Origin: Terrisporobacter vanillatitrophus
GTDB lineage: Bacteria; Bacillota; Clostridia; Peptostreptococcales; Peptostreptococcaceae
NCBI RefSeq assembly: GCF_051148895.1
Contig: NZ_CP154625.1
Location: 372,001 to 436,000, forward strand
Direction: 5' to 3'
Length of the DNA: 64,000 bases
Part shown: piece by piece, positions 7,707 through 17,111 of the stretch
Layout: each line of letters opens with the position of its first letter
Numbering within the stretch: position 1 is the first letter of the stretch
Translations under genes and position numbers: made by a program
The notes under the pieces: generated by a model
Database searches by the model: none
The model's input: only the letters and a program-made list of their open reading frames with translations
Told to the model about the DNA's origin: nothing

Positions 7707-8726
7707 ATGAGTAAAAAAGTAATATTAACAGGAGATAGACCTACAGGAAAACTTCATTTAGGTCATTATACAGGTTCATTAAAAAACAGAGTAGCATTAC
7801 AAAATTCAGGACTATACGATATGTTCGTTATGATAGCTGATCAACAAGCTTTAACAGATAATGCAAAAAATCCAGAAAAAATAATAAATAGTTTAATGGA
7901 AGTTACGCTAGACTACTTAGCAGTAGGATTAGATCCAGAGAAGACTAATATATTTATACAATCACAAATACCAGAGTTAGCAGAACTTACAGTATATTAC
8001 TTAAATTTAGTTACAGTAGCTAGACTTAGCAGAAACCCTACAGTTAAGGATGAAATCAAGCAAAAAGGATTTGGAGAAGGAATACCAGCAGGGTTCTTCG
8101 TTTATCCAGTAAGTCAGGTAGCTGATATAACTGCTTTCAAAGCTGATTTAGTTCCAGTAGGTAACGATCAAAAGCCAATGATAGAGCAAACTAGAGAGAT
8201 TGTAAGAAGCTTTAACAGCACATATGGAGAAGTATTAGTTGAACCAGAAGGAATGTATCCAGAAGGAATAGAAGGAAGAATGCCAGGAATAGATGGTAAG
8301 GCTAAAATGAGTAAATCATTAGGAAATGCCATATACTTAAGTGATGACGAAGAAACAGTTAAAAAGAAAGTTATGAGCATGTTCACAGACCCTAACCATA
8401 TAAAAGTTGAAGACCCAGGATGTGTTGAAAATAATACAGTTTTTACTTATTTAGATGCTTTCTGTACAGACAAAGTGTACTTAGAAGATTTAAAAGCACA
8501 CTACAGAAAAGGTGGTCTTGGAGATGTTAAAGTAAAAAGATACTTAAACGAAGTACTTCAAGCTGAATTAGCGCCAATAAGAGCAAGAAGAGCAGAATTA
8601 GAAAAAGATAAAGCATATTTATATGAAGTATTAAGAAAAGGTAGCGAAAATGCTAGAGAAGTAGCAGCGAAGACTCTAAAAGAAGTAAGAGAAGCTATGG
8701 GAATAGAATATTTTAAAGGTTTATAA
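7707..8726 (+). CDS. trpS: Tryptophanyl-tRNA synthetase
   Basis: A 339-aa class Ic aminoacyl-tRNA synthetase that charges tRNA-Trp in the cytosol. The ATP-binding HIGH-type motif is TGKLHLGHYTGS near residue 12 and the KMSKS loop is KAKMSKS near 198. Length is typical of the bacterial enzyme. Ribosome site AAGGAGATGAAG precedes ATG 7707. Control by the upstream Trp T-box fits the product. It is transcribed alone; the next genes encode CidA/CidB-type proteins behind about 220 bp. Confidence 0.96.
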   Translation: MSKKVILTGDRPTGKLHLGHYTGSLKNRVALQNSGLYDMFVMIADQQALTDNAKNPEKIINSLMEVTLDYLAVGLDPEKTNIFIQSQIPELAELTVYYLNLVTVARLSRNPTVKDEIKQKGFGEGIPAGFFVYPVSQVADITAFKADLVPVGNDQKPMIEQTREIVRSFNSTYGEVLVEPEGMYPEGIEGRMPGIDGKAKMSKSLGNAIYLSDDEETVKKKVMSMFTDPNHIKVEDPGCVENNTVFTYLDAFCTDKVYLEDLKAHYRKGGLGDVKVKRYLNEVLQAELAPIRARRAELEKDKAYLYEVLRKGSENAREVAAKTLKEVREAMGIEYFKGL

Positions 8727-8948
8727 AATTTAAAGGTTTATAAAAATAGATAAAAAGGTGTTGTTTATTAACGACATATTTTATTTTTTCTGATTTTTTC
8801 ATAATTACTCCTTTTGAGTATGATAATATAAGTATAGCGAAGATATTAAATATGATGTTAAATTATGAAAAATAGAATATATACATTTATATAAATGAAA
8901 TCATATTGTATAATTTTTATATTAAATTCAAAAGAAGAGGGTGGTAGG

Positions 8949-9338
8949 ATGAAAATATTTAATCAATTAGGAATAATATTAGGAATATGGGCAGGGGGAG
9001 AATTAATAAGCTCTCTATGTAGTAATTTTATTAAAATTCCTGGCACAATAGTAGGGATGATAATTTTATTTCTATTACTTCAATTTAAAATAATAAAAGA
9101 AGAAAACATAAGAGAAGTAACAGATTTTCTACTTAATAACATGGCTATATTTTTTGTGCCAGCAGGTGTATCTCTTATAAACTCTTTAGGTTTAATAGGA
9201 GAGAATATGGTTGTTTTATTATTGAGCGTAACTGCTGCAACTATGATTATTATGTTTGTAACGGGCAAAACGGTAGATATTATGATTCATAAAAAGCAAG
9301 TGGATATAGAAGAATCCGACGAAGAAAGATTTGCATAG
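8949..9338 (+). CDS. CidA/LrgA-family holin-like protein
   Basis: A 129-aa integral membrane protein with four predicted helices. Family marks are the GIWAGGELIS start, PGTIVGMIILFLLL near 30-45 and NNMAIFFVPAGVSLI near 68. CidA/LrgA proteins act with CidB/LrgB partners in murein hydrolase control or in pyruvate/acetate export. The open frame extends upstream to 8895, but ATG 8949 has the proper ribosome site (GAGGGTGG). It lies 21 bp ahead of its CidB/LrgB partner and forms a two-gene operon. Sequence alone does not say whether it is cid- or lrg-type. Confidence 0.88.
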   Translation: MKIFNQLGIILGIWAGGELISSLCSNFIKIPGTIVGMIILFLLLQFKIIKEENIREVTDFLLNNMAIFFVPAGVSLINSLGLIGENMVVLLLSVTAATMIIMFVTGKTVDIMIHKKQVDIEESDEERFA

Positions 9339-9359
9339 TAGAGAGATAGGAGATAATAA

Positions 9360-10052
9360 ATGGAGCAGATATTAAATACACAATTATTTGGACTTGTAAC
9401 AATTTTAGCTTTTTATAATATAGGTTTATTTATACAGAAAAAAGCAAAAAAACCTATATTTAATGGTTTATTAATATGCATAATACTAATTATATTATTT
9501 TTAAAAATTACAAATATACCTTATGAAAAATTCAAAATAGGTGCAGATATAATGAATTTTATGTTAGGACCTGTTACGGTGGTTTTAGCAGTACCACTTT
9601 ACAGACAGTTTGATTTATTTAAAAAGCATTTAAAAGAAATTCTTATTGGAATTGTAGTAGGAGTAGTTACTTCTTTTATAATAATAACTATTATAGGAAA
9701 ATTAACTTTAACAAATAACGAGATAGTTTACTCTATTTTACCAAAATCAATTACAACACCAATGGGAATATCATTAGTTAACGCACTAGGTGGAGTGGAA
9801 TCTATAACTGTTGTTTGTATAATTGCAACAGGTATATTTGGAAATATATTAGGGGATTTAGTATTAAAAATAGGTAAGATAACGCATCCTGTATCAAAAG
9901 GAATAGCTTTAGGTACGGCAGCTCATGCTATGGGTACAAGTAAGGCTCTAGAAATGGGAGAGGTGGAAGGTGCTATGTCATCTCTGTCTATAGGTATTTC
10001 TGGTGTTTTAACAGTTATGCTAGTACCTATATTAATGAATTTTGTAGGATAA
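9360..10052 (+). CDS. CidB/LrgB-family membrane protein
   Basis: A 230-aa multi-pass membrane protein. The LrgB family signature is clear: LGPVTVVLAVPLYRQ near 70, SILPKSITTPMGI near 125 and GTAAHAMGTSKALEMGE near 186. It is the partner of the upstream CidA/LrgA protein and ends in a strong bidirectional terminator. The pair probably affects autolysis or export of small organic acids; the substrate is not determinable here. Confidence 0.9.
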   Translation: MEQILNTQLFGLVTILAFYNIGLFIQKKAKKPIFNGLLICIILIILFLKITNIPYEKFKIGADIMNFMLGPVTVVLAVPLYRQFDLFKKHLKEILIGIVVGVVTSFIIITIIGKLTLTNNEIVYSILPKSITTPMGISLVNALGGVESITVVCIIATGIFGNILGDLVLKIGKITHPVSKGIALGTAAHAMGTSKALEMGEVEGAMSSLSIGISGVLTVMLVPILMNFVG

Positions 10053-10084
10053 GATTATATTTGAAGTGATTTAATTTGGATATA

Positions 10085-10123
10085 AAAAGGAATAAGTTGA
10101 TTGAAAATCAGCTTATTCCTTTT
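10085..10123. terminator. Bidirectional terminator between the lrgB-type gene and dapH
   Basis: An 18-bp stem (10085-10102 with 10106-10123, one internal mismatch) has A-runs on one side and T-runs on the other. It can end both the rightward CidA/CidB operon and the leftward dap operon. Confidence 0.88.
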
Positions 10124-10140
10124 ATTAATTTTATTTTAGA

Positions 10141-10854
10141 TTAATCTAATTTTCTTAGATCTTCCATAACCTTTGTTTTATCAGCAGTTTTTTCATCTTT
10201 ATTCTTAATTATTCTAGCAGGAGAGCCAGCTACTACAACACCTGGAGGAACATCTTTTGTAACAACAGAACCTGCAGCAACAACAGAACCTTTACCAACT
10301 CTAACGCCTTCAAGAATAACTGAATTTGCGCCTATTAATACATCATCTTCGATTATAACAGGAGTAGCAGAAGGTGGCTCAAGAACACCAGCAACAACAG
10401 AACAAGCCCCAAGGTGTACATTTCTACCAAGCATTCCTCTAGCACCTATTACAGCATTCATATCTACCATAGATCCTTCGCCCACAATGGCACCTATATT
10501 TATCACAGCACCCATCATAATTACGGCATTTTTCTCTATTGTAACCATATCTCTTATTAATGCACCTGGCTCAATTCTAGCCTCAGCATGTAAGAAATTA
10601 TAAAGAGGGATAGCTGAATTTCTTCTATCATATTCTATATGAATATCCTCCACAGAAGATTTAAAACTTTCCACATCTTTCATTATAGTTTTATAATCAC
10701 CAATTAAAATATAAGAACCTTCTTGACCAAATACTTTATATTTGTCGTTTTTTTCTATTTTTATATCTCCTGAAACATAAACTTTTACAGGTGTTTGTTT
10801 TTCAGCATCTTTTATATATTTAGCTATTTCATACGCATCATTTAAGTTAACCAT
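10141..10854 (-). CDS. dapH: 2,3,4,5-tetrahydropyridine-2,6-dicarboxylate N-acetyltransferase
   Basis: A 237-aa enzyme that N-acetylates tetrahydrodipicolinate, the first step of the acetylase branch of diaminopimelate/lysine synthesis. An N-terminal alpha/beta domain (1 to about 85) is followed by left-handed beta-helix hexapeptide repeats (about 90-210, e.g. GAIVGEGSMVDMNAVIGARG) and a basic tail, the known architecture of DapH. It is the last gene of the asd-dapA-dapB-dapH operon under the lysine riboswitch, with AGGAGA just before its ATG. Confidence 0.93.
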   Translation of the reverse strand: MVNLNDAYEIAKYIKDAEKQTPVKVYVSGDIKIEKNDKYKVFGQEGSYILIGDYKTIMKDVESFKSSVEDIHIEYDRRNSAIPLYNFLHAEARIEPGALIRDMVTIEKNAVIMMGAVINIGAIVGEGSMVDMNAVIGARGMLGRNVHLGACSVVAGVLEPPSATPVIIEDDVLIGANSVILEGVRVGKGSVVAAGSVVTKDVPPGVVVAGSPARIIKNKDEKTADKTKVMEDLRKLD

Positions 10855-10880
10855 TGTTCTCCTCCAAATTTTGTCTAGTT

Positions 10881-11624
10881 TTAGTCTAACATATTGTTCA
10901 TATTGTAATATCCAGCTTCTTTATTTACTAAGAATTTTGCAGCAGTAATAGCTCCTTGTGCAAAAATATCCTTAGATTGAGCTGTATGTTTTATTTCTAC
11001 AACTTCATCATGGCCAGCAAATATAGTAGTGTGTTCACCTACTATTGTTCCACCTCTTATGGCATGAATACCAACTTCAGTAGGTTTTCTCTTTTCGCAG
11101 CGACCATATCTTCCATATATACATTCACTTTCTGGCAGAACCTCTTTAATTCCATTAGCTATCATAACAGCTGTACCACTAGGTGAATCTAGTTTTTTAT
11201 TATGGTGTTTTTCTATTATTTCTATATCAAATCCATTAAGAGCTTTAGCAGCTTCTTTAACTAATCTTACTAGAACATTTACGCCTAGAGACATGTTAGA
11301 AGAGTGGAAAATAGGAATAATAGCCGAAGCTTTTTCTATTTCGCTTAATTCTTCATCATTAAAACCTGTAGTTGCTATTACTAAAGGAAGTTTTGTTTTT
11401 GTTGCATAATCCAAAACATCATATATAGCAGAGTGATGAGAAAAATCGATAATAACATCAGCATTTTCTTCTATATCACTCATCTTATAGTAAGTTTTGA
11501 AGGGAACTTCTAATTCATCTCTAGATACACCACAAACAAGTTGTAGTTCACTATCTTCATTAACACATTTAGTTAAAACTTTACCCATACTACCACTATA
11601 ACCATTTATAATTACTTTTAACAT
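10881..11624 (-). CDS. dapB: 4-hydroxy-tetrahydrodipicolinate reductase
   Basis: A 247-aa NAD(P)H-dependent reductase of lysine synthesis. The Rossmann motif is GYSGSMG at the N-terminus, the catalytic segment is EKHHNKKLDSPSGTA near 145-160, and the substrate-binding GIHAIRGGTIVGEH follows near 190. ATG 11624 is chosen over the open frame to 11651 because TAGGAGGCAAC precedes it directly. It starts 8 bp after dapA ends and is third in the riboswitch-controlled operon. Confidence 0.95.
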   Translation of the reverse strand: MLKVIINGYSGSMGKVLTKCVNEDSELQLVCGVSRDELEVPFKTYYKMSDIEENADVIIDFSHHSAIYDVLDYATKTKLPLVIATTGFNDEELSEIEKASAIIPIFHSSNMSLGVNVLVRLVKEAAKALNGFDIEIIEKHHNKKLDSPSGTAVMIANGIKEVLPESECIYGRYGRCEKRKPTEVGIHAIRGGTIVGEHTTIFAGHDEVVEIKHTAQSKDIFAQGAITAAKFLVNKEAGYYNMNNMLD

Positions 11625-11632
11625 GTTGCCTC

Positions 11633-12517
11633 CTATATTTTTAGTCCCCAATTAACTAATTCTCTTTTTAAAATTTCTAAATTTTGTTCTTCCATTTCAG
11701 CTAGAGGAAGTCTTAAATCTCCCACATTAAATCCTAATAAATTAACAGCAGTTTTTACTGGTACAGGATTTACTTCTATAAATAAAGCATCTATTAAAGG
11801 TTTCATACCTAATTGTAATTTTCTAGACCCTTCTATATCACCTTCCATAAATTTAGCTACTAAATCATGAGTTTCTTGTGGACAAATATTAGCTAGAACT
11901 GATATGACTCCAGACCCTCCTAGAGAAAGTAGAGGAAGTATTGAATCATCATTACCAGAATATACAGCAAAGTCATCTGGAACTAATCTGCAAACTTCAG
12001 CTACTTGAGCTAAATCTCCACAAGCCTCTTTAAGAGCTACAATGTTATCCACATTTCTAGCTAAATCAGCAACAAGAGCAGGTGGTATATTAACCTTTGT
12101 ACGTGAAGGAACATTGTATAAAATTATAGGTAGTTTAACACTATTTGCAATAGATACAAAGTGTTTTCTAAGCCCTGATTTATTAGCCTTATTATAATAA
12201 GGAGTTATAACTAAAAGAGCATCTGCACCTAATTTTTCAGCTTCTTGACTCATATAGATGGAGTGAGCAGTGTCGTTTCCACCTGTTCCAGCTATTACAG
12301 GAACTCTTTTGTCAACAGCATCAATAACAGTTTTGATTGCTAATAAATGTTCTTCGTCATTCATAGTGCTAGCTTCCCCAGTAGTACCACAAGCAACTAT
12401 AGCATCAGTACCATTTTCAATTTGAAAATCTACTAATTCTTTTATTTTTTCAACATTAACCTCTCCATTTTCATCAAATGGCGTAACTAAAGCAACTGCA
12501 GAACCTTTAAAAATCAT
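11633..12517 (-). CDS. dapA: 4-hydroxy-tetrahydrodipicolinate synthase
   Basis: A 294-aa TIM-barrel aldolase that condenses pyruvate with aspartate semialdehyde. GTTGEASTM (about 44-52), the Tyr motif LYNVPSRTK (about 133-141) and the Schiff-base lysine in VALKEACGD (about residue 161) are all present. It is second in the operon after asd, preceded by AGGAGAGG. Length is normal. Confidence 0.95.
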   Translation of the reverse strand: MIFKGSAVALVTPFDENGEVNVEKIKELVDFQIENGTDAIVACGTTGEASTMNDEEHLLAIKTVIDAVDKRVPVIAGTGGNDTAHSIYMSQEAEKLGADALLVITPYYNKANKSGLRKHFVSIANSVKLPIILYNVPSRTKVNIPPALVADLARNVDNIVALKEACGDLAQVAEVCRLVPDDFAVYSGNDDSILPLLSLGGSGVISVLANICPQETHDLVAKFMEGDIEGSRKLQLGMKPLIDALFIEVNPVPVKTAVNLLGFNVGDLRLPLAEMEEQNLEILKRELVNWGLKI

Positions 12518-12580
12518 AAAAACCTCTCCTTTTTATCTTAAATTTAACCTCTATTAATTAATATTTATTAAAGCTCATTT

Positions 12581-13579
12581 TTATACTAAATCATATTTTA
12601 ATAATAATTCAGCTATCTGAACTGCGTTAGTAGCAGCACCTTTTCTTATGTTATCAGCAACAACCCACATATTAACACCATTATCCACACTGAAGTCTCT
12701 TCTTATTCTTCCAACATAAACTTCATCATGACCTTCAGCATCAACTGCTAGAGGATATTCGTTATTTGCTGGATTATCAACAACAACTACACCTTCAGTA
12801 TTTTTTAGAGCAGTAAATACATCTTCCAACTCAAATGGTTTATTAAACTCTAAGTTTATAGATTCACTATGAGCGCCTCTTACTGGAACTCTTACAGTAG
12901 TAGCAGTAATTTTAATGTTATAGTCATCTAAGATTTTCATAGTTTCATTAACCATTTTCATTTCTTCCTTTGTATATCCGTTTTCTTCGAAAACGTCTAT
13001 ATGAGGAAGACAGTTAAATGCTATTGGATGAGGATAGAAAGTGTTTGGCTTTCCTTGAATTCCATCTTCCAAGTCTTGAACTCCTTTAACTCCAGAACCT
13101 GATACGGCTTGGTAAGTTGAGTAAACAACTCTTTTTAAATTGTATTTATCATGTAATGGTTTAAGAGGGACCATAGCTTGGATAGTAGAGCAGTTTGGGT
13201 TTGCAATTATTCCCTTGTGATTTTTTACAGCCTCTGGATTAACTTCTGGAACAACTAATGGAACATCAGGATCCATTCTCCATTGGCTTGAGTTATCAAC
13301 AACGATTACTCCTTTTGAAGCAGCTATTGGCGCATATTTTTGGCTTATTCCTCCACCAGCAGAGAATAGAGCTATTTGTATATCTCTATCAAAAGAATTT
13401 TCATTAAGTTCTTCTACGACTACATCTTTATCAGCAAACTTTACAGTTGTACCTGCTGATTTTGCAGAAGAGAACATATAGATATTATTTATTGGAAAAT
13501 TTCTTTCTTCTAAAACCTTTATAAAAGTTCTTCCAACCATACCAGTAGCACCAACTAAAGCAATATTAATTTTTTTCAT
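12581..13579 (-). CDS. asd: Aspartate-semialdehyde dehydrogenase
   Basis: A 332-aa NADPH enzyme that makes aspartate semialdehyde for lysine/DAP and threonine synthesis. The cofactor motif GATGMVG lies near residue 10, the catalytic Cys in NPNCSTIQ near 128, and the substrate Arg/His region VRVPVRGAHSE near 235-245. ATG 13579 follows GGGGTGA. The frame also opens three codons earlier with GTG, which lies inside that ribosome site. It is first in the operon, directly behind the lysine riboswitch terminator. Confidence 0.95.
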   Translation of the reverse strand: MKKINIALVGATGMVGRTFIKVLEERNFPINNIYMFSSAKSAGTTVKFADKDVVVEELNENSFDRDIQIALFSAGGGISQKYAPIAASKGVIVVDNSSQWRMDPDVPLVVPEVNPEAVKNHKGIIANPNCSTIQAMVPLKPLHDKYNLKRVVYSTYQAVSGSGVKGVQDLEDGIQGKPNTFYPHPIAFNCLPHIDVFEENGYTKEEMKMVNETMKILDDYNIKITATTVRVPVRGAHSESINLEFNKPFELEDVFTALKNTEGVVVVDNPANNEYPLAVDAEGHDEVYVGRIRRDFSVDNGVNMWVVADNIRKGAATNAVQIAELLLKYDLV

Positions 13580-13662
13580 TATAATCACCCCGTAATATAT
13601 TTTAGATTTAACATTAATAACATAGAGAAAATTTAAGGGAGAGCTTTATATTTATATATATA

Positions 13663-13890
13663 AAAAAACGTACAAAGGTATACTTTGTACGTTTAAAACG
13701 ACATGTCAAAGTAAACCTTGTAGCTCACCACTTAAAAATAAGTGACAGTGTTATACATATTATGCATAACCCCAAAAATAATCCTTGCAAAGATTATCTT
13801 TTCGGCAATAATTCCTTTCTTTGAATATCATCATCTGCCGACTACTTTCAAATACTTTTAATTACTGCACCTCTACCCTAGGTTAAGATA
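13663..13890 (-). promoter_or_regulatory. Lysine riboswitch (L box) with terminator, controlling asd-dapA-dapB-dapH
   Basis: Reading the minus strand, the leader shows the L-box landmarks in order: GGGTAGAGGTGC (P1/P2 start), AGTAGTCGGCAGATGATGA, GCCGAAAAG, GGGGTTATGCATAAT, CTGTCAC and GTGGTGAGCTAC. It then runs into a 12-bp terminator stem (13666-13677 / 13683-13694) and a T-run. Lysine binding should close the terminator. Confidence 0.93.
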
Positions 13891-13909
13891 GTTTTTTAAA
13901 TTATTAATA

Positions 13910-13938
13910 ATGATAATACAAAAAATTAAAAAAATCAA
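13910..13938 (-). promoter_or_regulatory. Promoter of the lysine-riboswitch dap operon
   Basis: On the minus strand, TTGATT (13938-13933), a 17-bp spacer, then TATCAT (13915-13910), about 20 bp before the riboswitch. The remaining 220 bp to the serine dehydratase gene are AT-rich; I see no clear second promoter. Confidence 0.5.
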
Positions 13939-14159
13939 TAACAATGTAATAAAAATGTAATAAATTACCTAAAACAACATCTAGATTTTTTGTCGTATTT
14001 TAGGTAAAATATTTGTATATGTTATTTAAAATATTTATAAAAACATTTTATAAAAGCAAATAATTCTTAAATTATTATTAGAAGAAATGTATAATGCTAA
14101 TTAGGAATATGTTTTCTTATTTCAATTAAAAGAATATATGAATCCCGAGGAGGAATAAA

Positions 14160-15353
14160 ATGGAATCACTAAAAGAACTTTACAAAGTAGGTAATGGACC
14201 TTCCAGCTCACATACAATGGGTCCTCAAAGAGCCGCAGAACAATTCAAAAATAAATACCCAGATGCTGCTAGCTACAAAGCTCATTTATATGGAAGTTTA
14301 GCTGCAACAGGAGAAGGGCATTTAACTGATTATATAATCAAGAAAACGCTTGAGCCAAAGGAAGTTGAAATACTTTGGAGAGAAGACGTAGTAAAACCAT
14401 ATCATCCAAATGGAATGATGTTAGAAGCTATAGATGCAGATGGAAACGTAATAGGAGATTGGACTATCTACTCTGTTGGTGGAGGAACAATAGCTGAAGA
14501 AGGAATGAGAAATGCTGGAGGAAACGACACTTATCCTCATTCAACAATGGAAGATATAATAACTTGGTGTAAAGAAAACAACAAAAACTTCGTAGATTAT
14601 ATAAAAACTTACGATGATGCTGATATAATGGATTACTTAGTAACTATTAAAGATGCAATGAAAAAAGCAGTAGTTGATGGATTAAAAGCTACAGAAGTTA
14701 TACCAGGTAAATTAAACTTAGAAAGAAAAGCAGGATACTTCTACAAGCAATATCTTGCTAACAAGCAATTAAATACATTAGTATATGCTTATGCTTTAGC
14801 TGCTTCAGAGCAAAATGCATCAGGATATGTTATAGTAACTGCTCCAACATGTGGTTCTGCAGGTGTTATACCAGGAATATTCTTCGCAATGCAAGAGTTC
14901 TATGGATATGATGATGAAATGATATTAGACGCTTTAGCTGTAGCAGGTTTAGTAGGTGTTCTTGTTAAGAGAAACGGATCTGTTTCAGGTGCTGAAGTTG
15001 GATGTCAAGGTGAAGTAGGTGTTGCTTGTGCAATGGCTGCTGCTGCAATAGCATTCTTAAAAGGTGGATCATTAAGACAAATAGAATACGCTGCAGAAAT
15101 CGGTTTAGAGCATCACTTAGGAATGACTTGTGACCCAGCTTACGGATATGTTCAAATACCATGTATAGAAAGAAATGCAATGGGTGCTCAAAGAGCTTTA
15201 GACGCTGCTAACTATTCATTATTAACTGATGGAGAGCATCAAGTTACTTTCGACCAAATCGTTAAAATAATGGACGAAACTGGTAGAGATATGATGGATA
15301 AATACAGAGAAACTTCAAAAGGTGGAATAGCTAAATTATTCTTCACTTGCTAG
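14160..15353 (+). CDS. L-serine dehydratase (ammonia-lyase), iron-sulfur dependent, single chain
   Basis: A 397-aa enzyme that deaminates L-serine to pyruvate. The N-terminal beta-type region begins VGNGPSSSHTMGPQRAA. The alpha-type catalytic part carries the cluster cysteines in PTCGSAGVIPG (about 227), EVGCQGEVGVACAMAAAA (about 281-290) and MTCDPAYGYVQIPC (about 322-334). The protein ends in Cys, like Fe-S dehydratases whose terminal cysteine folds back onto the cluster (known for the Legionella enzyme; applied here by analogy). At 397 residues it is shorter than the ~455-residue E. coli enzymes. GAGGAGG precedes ATG; a terminator follows. Commonly named sdaA or sdaB, so I leave the symbol open. 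Confidence 0.9.
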   Translation: MESLKELYKVGNGPSSSHTMGPQRAAEQFKNKYPDAASYKAHLYGSLAATGEGHLTDYIIKKTLEPKEVEILWREDVVKPYHPNGMMLEAIDADGNVIGDWTIYSVGGGTIAEEGMRNAGGNDTYPHSTMEDIITWCKENNKNFVDYIKTYDDADIMDYLVTIKDAMKKAVVDGLKATEVIPGKLNLERKAGYFYKQYLANKQLNTLVYAYALAASEQNASGYVIVTAPTCGSAGVIPGIFFAMQEFYGYDDEMILDALAVAGLVGVLVKRNGSVSGAEVGCQGEVGVACAMAAAAIAFLKGGSLRQIEYAAEIGLEHHLGMTCDPAYGYVQIPCIERNAMGAQRALDAANYSLLTDGEHQVTFDQIVKIMDETGRDMMDKYRETSKGGIAKLFFTC

Positions 15354-15390
15354 TTTTTAAATAATAAAATATTTATATTAAAAATAGATA

Positions 15391-15424
15391 AAAGAAACAG
15401 GGTAATTCCTGTTTCTTTTTTTAT
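15391..15424 (+). terminator. Terminator of the serine dehydratase gene
   Basis: Stem AGAAACAGG / CCTGTTTCT with loop GTAATT is followed by seven or more T. Confidence 0.9.
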
Positions 15425-15573
15425 AAAAAAATGTTATAAGTTTATAATAGAGATGATACTATTAATTATAAGAAGTTACTATAAATAAAAAATATAATAG
15501 CAAACATGATTGAAGAATTAAGACGATTCAAACCATATGGTACAATCTAATTTACAGACAAGGGGGATTTTTT

Positions 15574-16692
15574 ATGGAAACAATATATTTGGAGGACAGA
15601 GTAAAAAAACATAGACGTAACTTGCATAATCTAGCAGAACTTTCTCACGTGGAATTTAATACAGCAAAATATATTAGAGACTACTTAGAAAAACTAGGCG
15701 TGGAATATGAAATATATTTTGAAACAGCAACAGTGGGAATTATAAAAGGGAAAAATCCCCAAAAAACAATTGCCTTCAGAGCAGATATAGATGCACTACC
15801 TAGTCCTAAAGGAGTTGAACATTTATGTGGACATGATGGACACATGAGTATACTTCTTGGTCTAATAGAATATATAGTGGATAATAGAGAAAAGTTAAAT
15901 GATAATATAGTATTTGTATTCCAACCAGCAGAAGAAGATACTGGTGGAGCTGAAAGGCTTATGGATGCTGGTGTATTCAAAAAATACAAAGTGGATGAAG
16001 TTTATGGACTTCATATACATCCGGATTTCCAAGAAGGGTATGTGGCTTGTAGACCAGGATATTTAATGGCTCAAAATGGAGAAATAAATATAGATATAAT
16101 TGGCAGGGGTGGTCATGGTGCCATACCACAAAATACAAAAGATGCAGTTTTAATAGCATCAGAATTTATTACAAGTTTACAAAGTATAATATCTAGAAAT
16201 ATTAATCCTATAGAAGGAGCTGTTATAACTATAGGTAAAATAACTGGAGGAAGTATCAGAAATATTATTGCTGAAGAAGTGAGATTAGAAGGAACTGTCA
16301 GATGTTTTAATCCTTATGTTTATGATACTATGATAAATAGAATAAGAGAATTTGCTAAGGGGTTTGAAATATCCTATGGTTGTAAAATAAATATTGAAAT
16401 TATACATGGATATTTAGCAGTTAATAATGATAAAAAGCTGTATGATGAATTTGTTAATGCTATTGGAAAGGACATGATAATAGAAACAGATCCACTTATG
16501 ATTTCGGAAGACTTTTCTTATTATCAAAGGGAAGTACCAGGCTTATTCTTTATGTTAGGTGCTAGAAATGAAGAAAAAGGCTTTATAAATGGACTTCATA
16601 ATTTGAATTTTGATTTTAATGAGGATATATTAATGAGTGGTTTAAACATATATAAAGCATTATTAAAGTATAAGGATTCACTTTCTAAATAG
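15574..16692 (+). CDS. M20-family metallopeptidase / amidohydrolase
   Basis: A 372-aa zinc hydrolase of the M20D type (N-acyl-amino-acid or hippurate-like amidohydrolases). Metal and catalytic motifs are RADIDALP (about 69-76), LCGHDGHM (about 86-93), FQPAEEDTGGAERLM with catalytic Glu (about 115-130) and GLHIHP (about 147). The lid domain starts IIGRGGHGAIPQ near 175. The substrate is unknown; detoxification or salvage of N-acylated amino acids is typical. The ribosome site AAGGGGG is 7 nt before ATG. It appears monocistronic. Confidence 0.88.
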   Translation: METIYLEDRVKKHRRNLHNLAELSHVEFNTAKYIRDYLEKLGVEYEIYFETATVGIIKGKNPQKTIAFRADIDALPSPKGVEHLCGHDGHMSILLGLIEYIVDNREKLNDNIVFVFQPAEEDTGGAERLMDAGVFKKYKVDEVYGLHIHPDFQEGYVACRPGYLMAQNGEINIDIIGRGGHGAIPQNTKDAVLIASEFITSLQSIISRNINPIEGAVITIGKITGGSIRNIIAEEVRLEGTVRCFNPYVYDTMINRIREFAKGFEISYGCKINIEIIHGYLAVNNDKKLYDEFVNAIGKDMIIETDPLMISEDFSYYQREVPGLFFMLGARNEEKGFINGLHNLNFDFNEDILMSGLNIYKALLKYKDSLSK

Positions 16693-16769
16693 AATATTTT
16701 TATTAGTTTTTGTATAGGCACTTATATAAAAAGTTAGCCTTGCAGTATGATTTATATTTATCAGTAGAA

Positions 16770-16776
16770 CATACCC
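16770..16776 (+). promoter_or_regulatory. Possible sigma-G -10 element (CATACCC) for the spore-protein gene
   Basis: CATACCC resembles the sigma-G/F -10 consensus CATACTA and lies 66 bp upstream of the spore-protein start. A weak GATTT -35-like stretch lies 17 bp before it. It is offered only because the gene downstream encodes a spore protein. Confidence 0.3.
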
Positions 16777-16841
16777 CCTTAGTTTTTTGTATAAATTTTT
16801 GTCTAGATGACAAAACTACAAAAAAAGAAGGGGTGTTTTTT

Positions 16842-17111
16842 ATGGATAAAAATAAATTAACTGAAGAATTCATTTATAAATGTGAAAAGCAAAGAAAGAA
16901 AAATGAAAAAAAAGTAAAACCATTGACACAAGATGATATAATGAAATATGAGATAGCAGAAGAATTAGGTCTGCTTGATAAAGTTGATGAAAAAGGATGG
17001 GCAGGTCTTACTGCTAAGGAAGCGGGAAGAATCGGTGGAATCCTCACATCACGAAAAAAACAATTAAAAAAGAAAGCTGAAGAAGAGGATAAAAAGGATG
17101 AATCAGTATAG
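16842..17111 (+). CDS. Small acid-soluble spore protein, alpha/beta type (minor, clostridial SspF-like)
   Basis: An 89-aa, very charged protein. Residues about 34-70 (KYEIAEELGLLDKV...WAGLTAKEAGRIGG) carry the alpha/beta SASP pattern: a YE-IA germination-protease cleavage site, the ELGL segment, and a GLTAKEAGRIGG DNA-binding helix-turn. Such proteins coat DNA in the spore core. Lysine-rich extensions at both ends make it longer than the classic ~60-70 aa. ATG 16842 follows GAAGGGGTG; the open frame upstream to 16710 lacks coding character. Its last 14 bp overlap the start of the methyltransferase gene. Confidence 0.8.
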   Translation: MDKNKLTEEFIYKCEKQRKKNEKKVKPLTQDDIMKYEIAEELGLLDKVDEKGWAGLTAKEAGRIGGILTSRKKQLKKKAEEEDKKDESV